DNA of 20,725 nt from contig CAITQY010000465.1 in NCBI GenBank assembly GCA_903894655.1, forward strand, positions 1 through 20,725, in the 5' to 3' direction. Position 1 is the stretch's first letter; each line of letters begins with the position of its first letter. The notes under the pieces were generated by a model that worked only from the letters and a program-made list of their open reading frames with translations, searched no databases and had not been told where the DNA came from. The position numbers were made by a program, and so were the translations under genes. Source of the stretch: an uncultured Gemmatimonadota bacterium (GTDB lineage: Bacteria > Gemmatimonadota > Gemmatimonadetes > Gemmatimonadales > Gemmatimonadaceae). Below are positions 8,473 to 14,863 of this stretch, in pieces.

Positions 8473-8911
8473 GTTCCCAGCGAAAGACTGCGGTGTCGGA
8501 GACCAGCATCGCGTCGATGCCATTGAAACCGATCAGATCAGCAAACAGCGGATAATTCGTAACGCTTACCGTGACCTCATTTGTCACTCCCCCCACCACG
8601 ATAACGGCCGCCGAGACGGCAGCCGCCTCGCTCGCGGAGAATCCAAATCCAGCCGCGTAGATCCGCACGCGTTCCCGCGCGCGAGACTGCGCGGTGCCGC
8701 CGGTCAGGCCTGCGGCATCGAAGGTCGCCGCGACCCGGGCGCCCTCACGCAGTGCTCCCTTCAGCACACCGAGTCGTTGATACGCTCGCGACAAGACGAG
8801 CCCGGCCCACACCAGCAGAAAGAAAATCGGAACGACGAGCGCGAACTCGACGATGGCGGCGCCGCGCTCGTTGCGCTTCAGTAATCGAAACCGCCTTCGC
8901 AGTCCACGCAT
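8462..8911 (-). CDS. tadE: TadE-like pseudopilin
   Basis: Small membrane protein of 149 aa. RNERGAAIVEFALVVPIFFL (13-32) is a TadE-type prepilin-like N-terminus with the Glu at the fifth position after the Gly, followed by a hydrophobic helix to about 40. SRAYQRLGVLKGALREGARV (41-60) is the usual continuation, and the rest is presumably periplasmic. In characterised Tad systems TadE is processed by the TadV peptidase and works as a pseudopilin. A longer frame begins at GTG 8944 inside tadV. The ATG at 8911 has a GGGAGG just upstream and begins the basic segment before the helix, so it was preferred, although that spacing is short (3 bases). Its position between tadV and cpaB, not near tadB/C, is unusual. 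Confidence 0.85.
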   Translation of the reverse strand: MRGLRRRFRLLKRNERGAAIVEFALVVPIFFLLVWAGLVLSRAYQRLGVLKGALREGARVAATFDAAGLTGGTAQSRARERVRIYAAGFGFSASEAAAVSAAVIVVGGVTNEVTVSVTNYPLFADLIGFNGIDAMLVSDTAVFRWERSP

Positions 8912-8919
8912 GTGCCTCC

Positions 8920-9522
8920 CTACGCCAGAATGTACGGAAGCCACGCAACCATCAGCGCCCCACCGGCCAAGGCGACTCCGTACGGAAGATGCCGCTTCCC
9001 AATATCGACGTCATCGTTCGTTGGAACAAGGACGCTTAACGATCGAGAAGAGAGCGCCAGCGCGGTCTTTTCGACGCTGTCCCGAAATACGCCCTGCCGC
9101 AGGAGCGTCACGACGGCCAGCACGCCGCCCAGTAGCGCTGCCATGAGGGCGGCACGCCAAATGGGACCCGGGCCGAGCCACGCGCCAGCCGCCGCAAAGA
9201 ACTTGACATCGCCCGCTCCCAAGAGACCGAGGAGCCAGAATCCAATCCAAATGGCGAAGCCGAGGGCGCATCCAGCACTGCTCGTCAAAATGGCGGTCGA
9301 GATCTGGCTCGATGAAACACGGAACAGGAAGCCGGATGCCAGAATCAGCAGGACGAGACCATTGGGGATTCGCCGAGCGCGGATGTCGGTCACGCACGCG
9401 GTGAGTAACAGCACGGTAAACAGCATGCCCCACCACATGCCGAAGTCAGTTGAGACGAACACGGTACCCTCGGCTGATCGTGCGATAATCATGATTCCGG
9501 TCGCCCGCTCGAAGTCCGACAC
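8920..9522 (-). CDS. tadV: Prepilin peptidase TadV/CpaA (A24 family)
   Basis: Inner-membrane aspartyl prepilin peptidase of 200 aa on the longest frame, expected to cleave Flp and the TadE/G-type pseudopilins. Both catalytic motifs are present: TDIRARRIPN with Asp46 and GAGDVK with Asp105. Five to six hydrophobic segments are visible, and there is no methyltransferase (N-terminal) domain, as is usual in Tad systems. The start is uncertain: GTG 9522, ATG 9492 and ATG 9438 are all possible and none has a good ribosome site. By family logic the ATG at 9438 (MWWGMLFTVLLL) would begin right at the first helix. It follows flp after a 109-bp gap with a strong hairpin. The family call is secure. Confidence 0.88.
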   Translation of the reverse strand: MSDFERATGIMIIARSAEGTVFVSTDFGMWWGMLFTVLLLTACVTDIRARRIPNGLVLLILASGFLFRVSSSQISTAILTSSAGCALGFAIWIGFWLLGLLGAGDVKFFAAAGAWLGPGPIWRAALMAALLGGVLAVVTLLRQGVFRDSVEKTALALSSRSLSVLVPTNDDVDIGKRHLPYGVALAGGALMVAWLPYILA

Positions 9523-9563
9523 CCCGTGCCACGTCTCAGCTCAAGGCAGCCGTGCTCGAACGC

Positions 9564-9599
9564 GACGGGCGGTGTGTTGAGATGAGCACACCGCCCGTC
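9564..9599 (-). terminator. Perfect 13-bp hairpin downstream of flp
   Basis: GACGGGCGGTGTG (9564-9576) and CACACCGCCCGTC (9587-9599) are exact inverted repeats with a 10-base loop, starting 32 bp after the flp stop. No U-tract follows on the minus strand, so this is either a Rho-type or attenuating barrier or a 3-prime stabiliser. It could let pilin mRNA accumulate above the rest of the Tad mRNA. Confidence 0.65.
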
Positions 9600-9631
9600 C
9601 ACGCTCAGGCCACTGGTACGGGGCTGCGAGG

Positions 9632-9799
9632 TCAGACCGTCGTGATCTGACCGGTCTTCGCGACGAACCAGCTGCTCAGATTCGTGCCAAACGCCCGCAC
9701 GGCGACGATCAAGACTACGGCGATCAAGGCGACGAGGAGCGCGTACTCGGTCACAGCGATGGCGTCGTCGTTCTTCAGGAACTTGATGATGCGATTCAT
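9632..9799 (-). CDS. flp: Flp-family type IVb major pilin
   Basis: Pilin precursor of 55 aa, the structural subunit of the Tad pilus. The leader is MNRIIKFLKNDDA, followed by IAVTEYALLVALIAVVLIVA. Glu5 and Tyr6 of the predicted mature protein form the conserved EY pair, and one hydrophobic helix (about 17-37) precedes a short polar tail ending AKTGQITTV. The residue at -1 of the expected cleavage site is Ala (GCC), where most Flp pilins have Gly. The ATG at 9799 was chosen over GTG 9832 because it gives a normal leader length, although the ribosome site is weak. A candidate promoter lies about 105 bp upstream. It is the first gene of the locus and is separated from tadV by a hairpin. Confidence 0.9.
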   Translation of the reverse strand: MNRIIKFLKNDDAIAVTEYALLVALIAVVLIVAVRAFGTNLSSWFVAKTGQITTV

Positions 9800-9889
9800 G
9801 GTTCGAAGGCTCGGAAAAGGTGGTTGACTCACAGCGCTTGCCCACGGGAGCGGACCGTTCTGTAGGAAGCAGGACTGTCACATGCAAGA

Positions 9890-9902
9890 ACCGTCACACG
9901 GT
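9890..9902. promoter_or_regulatory. Small dyad at the predicted flp transcription start
   Basis: ACCGT-CAC-ACGGT is a perfect 5-bp inverted repeat just downstream of the candidate -10 of flp, where an operator could act. It shares ACCGTCAC and ACGGTGA with the tadE-cpaB hairpin. Confidence 0.35.
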
Positions 9903-9903
9903 G

Positions 9904-9931
9904 ATTTTATCATCATACTTCGTGAAAACAA
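9904..9931 (-). promoter_or_regulatory. Candidate sigma-70-like promoter of flp
   Basis: On the minus strand TTGTTT (9931-9926), a 16-bp spacer and TAAAAT (9909-9904) resemble -35 and -10 boxes, with 3/6 and 5/6 matches to the E. coli consensus. They lie in an AT-richer stretch about 105 bp before the flp ATG. This is from pattern only. Confidence 0.35.
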
Positions 9932-10306
9932 GCAAAATGCGACGGTGCTTTCGCGGGCCGGTTTCTCGTATTGGGTGAACCAAAAATCATGTAACATGAT
10001 ATGCGAGAAGGCTTTACACGATGTGTTGATGGCATCTCAACACGCAGAAAAATAGGCAAGGGCAGAACGATTCGTTTTTGGACAGATGACAATAGGTGTT
10101 GAGGTGGCGCAATGGTTGCTGCTGCGTCCCCGCCACATTTCGCGGACGACGCAGGGATCGGGCTCGAATCAGGCCACTCTGCCGACGCCATCGTTGTTGA
10201 CAGTGGTGACTCTTCGCGACTTTGTTCCGTAACGAGAGCGGCTGTTTCTGCTGGATCGCGTACACCACCACGAGTCCGCCCCTTCACGATCAGCATCGGC
10301 ACGAGC

Positions 10307-10312
10307 GGGAGG
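10307..10312 (+). promoter_or_regulatory. Ribosome binding site that decides the GT87-like start
   Basis: GGGAGG lies six bases before GTG 10319. No comparable site precedes the in-frame alternatives at 10112 or 10397. Confidence 0.6.
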
Positions 10313-10318
10313 CCCACG

Positions 10319-11347
10319 GTGGACGGAGCAGTCCTTACGACGCAGCGCAGCGCTGCGACAACGGTGTCGGCGCCACCGTCCGCACCACCGCCGCCGATGC
10401 GCGAGCGGGTCCTGGTGGCACTCGCCATCGCCACGGCGGCGGGATTGCTGTCACTCTGTATGATGCAGCGGCCCGCCTTTTGGCCCGATTTCGTGTACCC
10501 CTGGCACGCGGCGCGCCTGTGGAGCGCGGGGATCGATCCGTATCATGCGATCGCGGAGATCCGGAAAGAACCGTTCACGGTGCCCTTGTATTACCCGTTC
10601 CCGACGGTCCTCGCCGCGTGGCCGGTTTCAGGACTACCGCTTCACCAGGCGGGCGCCGTCTTCATGGCATCGAGCTGCGGCCTGCTCGCGTTTCTCCTGA
10701 CGCGCGGAGGATGGTGGCGCCTCTGGATGCTGGCGAATCCCGGGCTCGTGCTCGCGCTGGGTGTCGGGCAGTTTTCGCCACTGCTGGCTGCTGCTGCCGT
10801 CGTCCCTGCATTCGGCTGGTTCGGTATGCTTAAGCCCAATATTGGCCTTGCCCTGCTGGCCTCGCGATTCTCCTGGCGCACCACGCTGATCATGGGAAGT
10901 ATTGGCATCGCCAGTGTGCTCATCCTTCCAACGTGGCCGCTGGCATGGCTTCACGGCCTCCAAACGCTCGAGGGGCATGCGCCGCCCGTGTGGGGCAGTG
11001 CCGCGGTCGGGCTTGTCGCGCTCACGCGCTGGAGGCGTTCCGACGCCCGGTTACTGGTGGCGATGCTGTGTGTGCCGCAATTGTTGTTCTTCATGGACCA
11101 GTTGCCTCTCCAGTCCGTCGCCCGCACGCGACAGGAACAGGCGATGCTGGCTCTGATGGCGTCCCTTGGCTTTCTTGCGTTCGTGGTGTGGGCGTGGCAG
11201 CACCCGGTTCAGCCATATGTCCCCATGGCTCAGAACTTCGTGTTGGTCTCCTGCTACGTGCCCGCCCTGGTGCTGATCATGCGGCGACCCGGCTCTGATG
11301 GCGAGCCACCGGTGAGATCTGACCTTCAGCGAGACGAATCCGTGTAA
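10319..11347 (+). CDS. Multipass GT-C / DUF2029-like (GT87-type) membrane protein
   Basis: Hydrophobic protein of 342 aa with about eight to nine membrane segments. A DFVYPWHAARLWSAGIDPY segment (57-75) after the first helix is the loop pattern of DUF2029/GT87 polyprenyl-phosphate-dependent mannosyltransferase-like proteins, where the Asp is the likely catalytic residue. LKPNIGLALLASRF is another family-like segment. The frame extends back to 10112, but the GTG at 10319 has a GGGAGG six bases upstream and was chosen. The ATG at 10397 (MRERVLVALAI) is an alternative without a ribosome site. The C-terminal tail is polar. It is followed by a GT2 gene within about 20-107 bp, suggesting a glycan-building pair. 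The family call is moderate and the sugar is unknown. Confidence 0.6.
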   Translation: MDGAVLTTQRSAATTVSAPPSAPPPPMRERVLVALAIATAAGLLSLCMMQRPAFWPDFVYPWHAARLWSAGIDPYHAIAEIRKEPFTVPLYYPFPTVLAAWPVSGLPLHQAGAVFMASSCGLLAFLLTRGGWWRLWMLANPGLVLALGVGQFSPLLAAAAVVPAFGWFGMLKPNIGLALLASRFSWRTTLIMGSIGIASVLILPTWPLAWLHGLQTLEGHAPPVWGSAAVGLVALTRWRRSDARLLVAMLCVPQLLFFMDQLPLQSVARTRQEQAMLALMASLGFLAFVVWAWQHPVQPYVPMAQNFVLVSCYVPALVLIMRRPGSDGEPPVRSDLQRDESV

Positions 11348-11367
11348 GAACTGTTACGCGGACATTT

Positions 11368-12369
11368 ATGAATGTGCGGCATCGCATGGACCACGAGCCG
11401 CTTGCGAGTGGGATGCTCTGCGCGGCATCGCCTTCCACTTATGCCATCTCGGATATGCAATTCTCCATCGTGATCCCCACGTTCCAACGGAAAGACGATC
11501 TCCGCGCCTGTCTGCGCGGCATCGCGCAGTTGGATTTCCCGCGTAAGGAGTTTGAGGTCATTGTCGTGGATGACGGCAGTCCCGAGGCCCCGACCGACGT
11601 GGTGAACGCCTACGAAAGTGACCTCCCGGTCCGGCTCATTGTGGTGCCCCAGAACGGCGGTCCGGCACACGCCCGAAACGTTGGCGCCCGGCATGCCAAC
11701 GGGGAGTATGTCGTCCTGCTCGACGATGACTGCGTTCCCGAACGCGAGTGGCTCACATCGCTCGCCACGCGACGCCGGGAATTCCCTGAGGCCGTGATCG
11801 GCGGCGTTCTCGCGAATGGCGCGCCTGACAGCCTCTGCGCCGAGGCCAGCCAGCAGCTGGGCGAGTTTCTGTATCGGTATTACAACGCCGACGTAGACAA
11901 CGCTGGCTGGTTCATGTCGGCAAACCTCGCGTGCCCGAGGACCGCCTTCCTTGCCATCGGCGGGTTCGACGAGAGTTTCCCTCTGGCCGCCGCCGAAGAC
12001 CGGGACTTCTGCGACCGCTGGCGAGAGGCCGGCAGACGACTCGTCATGGCGCCGCACGCCATTGTTCGCCACATGCGCTCGATGACATTTCGACAATTCT
12101 GGAAACAACACCGAACCTATGGGCGGGGCGCCCGACATCTGCACCTGGCCCGCGGCAAGCGCCAAGTGGCCATCCCGCGCCGCGAACCACTGGTGGCGTT
12201 CTACTTCCGCCTGCTCTGCGCACCACTCGCCCACTCACGCGGCATGCGGACCCCGGTTCTCATGCTTCTAATGCTGGTGTCGCAACTGGCCTATGTCAGC
12301 GGCTTCTACGCCGAGGACGGGACTCTGCCGAAGGCGCTAACACCGCAGGCGCGTGGTCTCAACGCTTGA
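11368..12369 (+). CDS. GT2-family (GT-A fold) glycosyltransferase
   Basis: Cytoplasmic or membrane-associated sugar transferase of 333 aa on the longest frame. FSIVIPTFQRKDDLRACL (32-49) is the family-2 start, EVIVVDDGS (63-71) holds the nucleotide-binding Asp, and VVLLDDDCVP (115-124) holds the metal-binding DxD. GGFDESFPLAAAEDRDFCDR (198-217) contains the acceptor-side ED motif with the catalytic base. HRTYGRGARHLH near 248-259 and a hydrophobic stretch at 296-312 close the protein. Family members usually start at the first strand, so the ATG at 11455 (MQFSIVIPTF) may be the real start. Neither candidate has a clear ribosome site. It follows the GT87-like gene on the same strand. The nucleotide sugar and acceptor are not predictable; nearby pili or lipid-linked glycans are possible targets. 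Confidence 0.88.
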   Translation: MNVRHRMDHEPLASGMLCAASPSTYAISDMQFSIVIPTFQRKDDLRACLRGIAQLDFPRKEFEVIVVDDGSPEAPTDVVNAYESDLPVRLIVVPQNGGPAHARNVGARHANGEYVVLLDDDCVPEREWLTSLATRRREFPEAVIGGVLANGAPDSLCAEASQQLGEFLYRYYNADVDNAGWFMSANLACPRTAFLAIGGFDESFPLAAAEDRDFCDRWREAGRRLVMAPHAIVRHMRSMTFRQFWKQHRTYGRGARHLHLARGKRQVAIPRREPLVAFYFRLLCAPLAHSRGMRTPVLMLLMLVSQLAYVSGFYAEDGTLPKALTPQARGLNA

Positions 12370-12455
12370 TCCCGCGAGGGCTTGATGCGCCGCACGTGGT
12401 GTTTGTGCCGGACGAGACGTCAGGCTGGTGAGGTCGCCGTAGTATGGAAATGATG

Positions 12456-12488
12456 ACGCCCGGTCGACGTGGACAGTCGACCGGGCGT
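12456..12488 (+). terminator. Perfect 13-bp hairpin after the glycosyltransferase pair
   Basis: ACGCCCGGTCGAC (12456-12468) and GTCGACCGGGCGT (12476-12488) are exact inverted repeats with a 7-base loop, 87 bp after the GT2 stop. TGTTGT follows, a poor U-tract. It is a likely transcription end for the GT87-GT2 unit, or a barrier before the PHP gene. Confidence 0.65.
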
Positions 12489-12527
12489 TGTTGTACGCGT
12501 GGGGGCAGCATGCCGCGCGACGATTCG

Positions 12528-12549
12528 GTCACAGTCAGTCACAGCTGTG
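12528..12549. promoter_or_regulatory. Possible operator: phased GTCACAG repeats with palindrome
   Basis: GTCACAG occurs at 12528 and 12538, one helical turn apart, and the second copy runs into the perfect palindrome CACAGCTGTG (12540-12549). It lies about 65-85 bp before the PHP start. The rest of the 243-bp gap 12370-12612 holds the hairpin above and nothing else recognised. Confidence 0.3.
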
Positions 12550-12612
12550 CACGGATGCTTGGCGACTGCATCACGACGGGTGATGATAGGGGAACCCAAG
12601 CGATGGAGATCG

Positions 12613-13839
12613 ATGCGCCCAGTGCGTGCGATGACTTCCATGCTGGCCACCTTCGGCTGGCTGTGTGCGGCCCACGCGATGACGGGGCTGCTCGCGCTGC
12701 TCCTCCTCGTTTCTCTGCTCTACGCCACGGCGCCGCTGTACGCGTTTGCGGAGTCGCGTCCGTTTGCCGGACCACGCTGGTACAACCCCTACGGCGAACT
12801 CACGGCGCCGGGCCGCTGGCAGAAGGCGAGCTTTCATGCGCACTCCGTGGCGTGGGGCGGAGCCACCAACGGCACGCAGTCCGCGGAGCAGGTGGCGAGC
12901 GCGTACCAGACGATGCAGTACGACATCGTGGGGTTGTCCAACTACCACTCGATGTCGGCGGCGGCGCGCACCGGCACCTTCCCGGTGTACGAGCAGGGCT
13001 GGAACGTGCAGAAGGCGCATCGCCTGGCCATCGGCGGTGATGCGATCGTCTGGCGCGACTATCCGCTCGGCCAGACCGCGCACCAGAAGCAGGACATCAT
13101 CAACCGGATTGCGCTCACGGGTGCCGTCGTGGTGCTCGCCCATCCGGCGCTGCGCGGCGGACACTCCACCGCCGATCTGCGTCAACTCTCGGGCTATGAT
13201 GCACTGGAAGTGCTCAATCATTTCGTGCCGCCCGCCACGACGCAGTGGGATGCCGCCCTCTCGTCCGGTCGGGCGGTGTGGGCGATGGCGAACGACGACT
13301 CGCACGACGTTCGCCGCGCCGGTGAGACGGGGGTCAGTTGGACGCTGCTCCACGCGCCGTCGAGCCGCCCCGACGACGTACGCGCGGCGATTCGCGCCGG
13401 TCGCCTGATCGGGGTGCGCGGCGCTGGTGGACAGGCGCAGCTCGCGTTTGTGTCGCAGCGCATGATCGGCGATACGCTCGAAGTGCGCGTGCGCGGGCCG
13501 GTGGGTGGCGTGGCGTTCACCGCGCAGGATGGACTGTCGCGCACCGCGGTGGTCACCTCTGCGAACGGCGTCACCACCGCGCGCGCCGTCGCGCGACCGA
13601 CCGATGGCTACGTGCGCGCCACGGTGAGTGGCACGGGTGCAGCCGATCGGGAACTGTTGCTCCTCAACCCCGTGATCCGTTGGGACGGCCAGCTCCTGGG
13701 TGCCGGACCGGCCACCGTGAATGCCCCGCGCACGGCGGCATTGCGATGGTTTGCCTGCTGTCTGTACGCGGCGGCGTTCACCTCGATGCAGGCCCGACGG
13801 CGGCGTCGGGTGCCGAGCGCGCGACCGGTGCAAGTTTGA
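12613..13839 (+). CDS. Membrane-anchored PHP-domain metallohydrolase
   Basis: Protein of 408 aa with an N-terminal signal-anchor (about 10-46), then a PHP-type phosphoesterase domain. Metal-ligand motifs in order are HAH (75-77), the strand DIVGLSNYHS with His112, GGDAIV (141-146), AHP with His177, and NDDSHD (227-232). The usual Asp before the second-motif His is Tyr (NYH), and the usual Glu of the third motif seems to be Asp. Residues from about 270 look like a beta-sandwich. The C-terminus has a weak hydrophobic stretch (about 368-390) then five arginines. The frame opens at 12469, but the ATG at 12613 follows GGAG and starts the basic head of the anchor. The active site should face outside the cytoplasm. 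The substrate, presumably a phosphate ester, is unknown. Confidence 0.75.
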   Translation: MRPVRAMTSMLATFGWLCAAHAMTGLLALLLLVSLLYATAPLYAFAESRPFAGPRWYNPYGELTAPGRWQKASFHAHSVAWGGATNGTQSAEQVASAYQTMQYDIVGLSNYHSMSAAARTGTFPVYEQGWNVQKAHRLAIGGDAIVWRDYPLGQTAHQKQDIINRIALTGAVVVLAHPALRGGHSTADLRQLSGYDALEVLNHFVPPATTQWDAALSSGRAVWAMANDDSHDVRRAGETGVSWTLLHAPSSRPDDVRAAIRAGRLIGVRGAGGQAQLAFVSQRMIGDTLEVRVRGPVGGVAFTAQDGLSRTAVVTSANGVTTARAVARPTDGYVRATVSGTGAADRELLLLNPVIRWDGQLLGAGPATVNAPRTAALRWFACCLYAAAFTSMQARRRRRVPSARPVQV

Positions 13840-13867
13840 GCGAGGCCACCCAGGTGGTGTATCGCCG

Positions 13868-14776
13868 TTACGGCGCAGCGCTCGTCACCCACGCTGTGTA
13901 CCACAGATCGCGCAGCATCTCGGCGCCAGCCGCCAGCCGAGCGGCCGCAAACGCCTTCTGATCCGGCGTGGCCGTTTCAGGCTGAAAGGCCACCGCCTTG
14001 TCGAGTGAATAGAGGCGGTCGAGTTCCCCGAACGATGTGTTGAGGTAGGCGATCACCGCTACGCGCACATCGGGGAACACTTGCGGCGTATGCGTCATGT
14101 TGACGGTGACATCGCCCGCCTTCATGTGCGCTTGCACGAACGCCGACTCGAAACGCCCGTGGAAGCGATTGTCGGTGGCGTAGCCCTTCGGGTTGTCTCC
14201 CACCCACCCATTGTGATGTTTGGTGGTGTGATGCGGGTTTGAGCCGTCAGCGACGTAGTGGCCGAGGATGCCGGCATCGTCGATGATGCGCTGCTCGATC
14301 CACGCGCGAACGGTGGAATCGGGCGCGCTGCGCCAGAGCCGAAAGTCGACGCGCAAGCGCTGCACCTGCTCAATGATGGCGAACGGCAACAGCCCCATTG
14401 TATTGGGAGCCACGCCGGTGGGACGCAAGGAATCGGCGAATGCCCAGCGATTGGGGGCGGCCAGTGCCCGACGCAACACGGCGGTCTCGACGAGATCCAT
14501 GTCGATGTAATGATCCGGCGACGTGCCCCCCTCGAGCGCGGGATCGAGCCGTCGTTCCACGTTGGCCTTCCACCGGTCCGGCTCAGGATTCAGGTAGGCC
14601 AACTGCTGCGAGGCGTTGCGAAGAAACGCGGGGACATCGCTGGGCAACTGCTGCGCGGCGGTCAGTCCGATCAGACGATGGCCTGCGTCGCCCCACGCGG
14701 CGAGCGGGAGTGGCAGCACGGCCAGAAGCGCGAGGGCGGCGGCGGCCCGGATGAATCGCAATCGAGCGATGAACAC
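13868..14776 (-). CDS. Secreted S1/P1-nuclease / phospholipase C-fold zinc hydrolase
   Basis: Exported enzyme of 302 aa. The signal peptide (1-27) would be cut before Trp28, making W-GDAGH the mature N-terminus, as in this superfamily where Trp1 is itself a zinc ligand. Other ligand candidates are in place: His33, Asp67 (PDRW), His89 (DHYID), His173 and Asp177 (LGHYVADGSNPHH), His182 or His183, and His206-xxx-Glu210 (HGRFES). The short Trp-x4-His spacing is P1-like, while the last ligand Glu is phospholipase-C-like, so nuclease or lipase activity cannot be decided. GTG 14776 with GGAG eight bases upstream was preferred to GTG 14815 because it gives a standard signal peptide. It converges on the PHP gene with 28 bp between them. 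Confidence 0.78.
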   Translation of the reverse strand: MFIARLRFIRAAAALALLAVLPLPLAAWGDAGHRLIGLTAAQQLPSDVPAFLRNASQQLAYLNPEPDRWKANVERRLDPALEGGTSPDHYIDMDLVETAVLRRALAAPNRWAFADSLRPTGVAPNTMGLLPFAIIEQVQRLRVDFRLWRSAPDSTVRAWIEQRIIDDAGILGHYVADGSNPHHTTKHHNGWVGDNPKGYATDNRFHGRFESAFVQAHMKAGDVTVNMTHTPQVFPDVRVAVIAYLNTSFGELDRLYSLDKAVAFQPETATPDQKAFAAARLAAGAEMLRDLWYTAWVTSAAP

Positions 14777-14821
14777 GCGAACGACTCCAGTGAAAATGAT
14801 AAGGTCGCGCGACACGCCGTG

Positions 14822-14857
14822 ACGGAGCGGCAGCCAATTGTGCGGCTGCCGCTCCGT
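14822..14857 (-). terminator. Perfect 14-bp hairpin between the phytase-like and nuclease-like genes
   Basis: ACGGAGCGGCAGCC (14822-14835) and GGCTGCCGCTCCGT (14844-14857) are exact inverted repeats with an 8-base loop, starting 6 bp after the phytase-like stop on the minus strand. No U-tract follows. It probably ends or attenuates that transcript before the nuclease-like gene. Confidence 0.7.
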
Positions 14858-14863
14858 AAACCA

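Larger units (their letters stand above)
9833..10318. other. Divergent intergenic region between flp and the glycosyltransferase genes
   Basis: This 486-bp region has no convincing gene. Reading frames crossing 10112-10318 have no recognisable protein character. The part from about 9900 to 10110 is visibly richer in A+T than the flanks. It holds the candidate flp promoter, a 15-bp dyad ATCATG-TAA-CATGAT (9986-10000) nested within a weaker outer dyad (9964-9971 with 10001-10008, 7 of 8 pairs), and GTGTTGA/TCAACAC (10023-10029 with 10037-10043). It must also hold the promoter of the plus-strand genes, which could not be placed with confidence. Confidence 0.5.

Noticed and set aside
10112..10318. 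Upstream part of the GT87-like frame
   Set aside because: The encoded residues have no signal or domain character, and the GTG at 10319 has a far better ribosome site.
9913..10434. 173-codon minus-strand frame in the flp upstream region
   Set aside because: No recognisable domain, no ribosome site, and it overlaps the candidate promoter, the dyads and the start of the GT87-like gene.
12571..13833. 420-codon frame opposite the PHP gene
   Set aside because: Low-complexity Arg/Gly/His composition and full overlap with the motif-bearing PHP frame.
13863..13875. CGCCG-TTA-CGGCG hairpin at the end of the nuclease-like gene
   Set aside because: Only five usable pairs with a 3-base loop and no U-tract; it is weak evidence for a terminator between the convergent genes.
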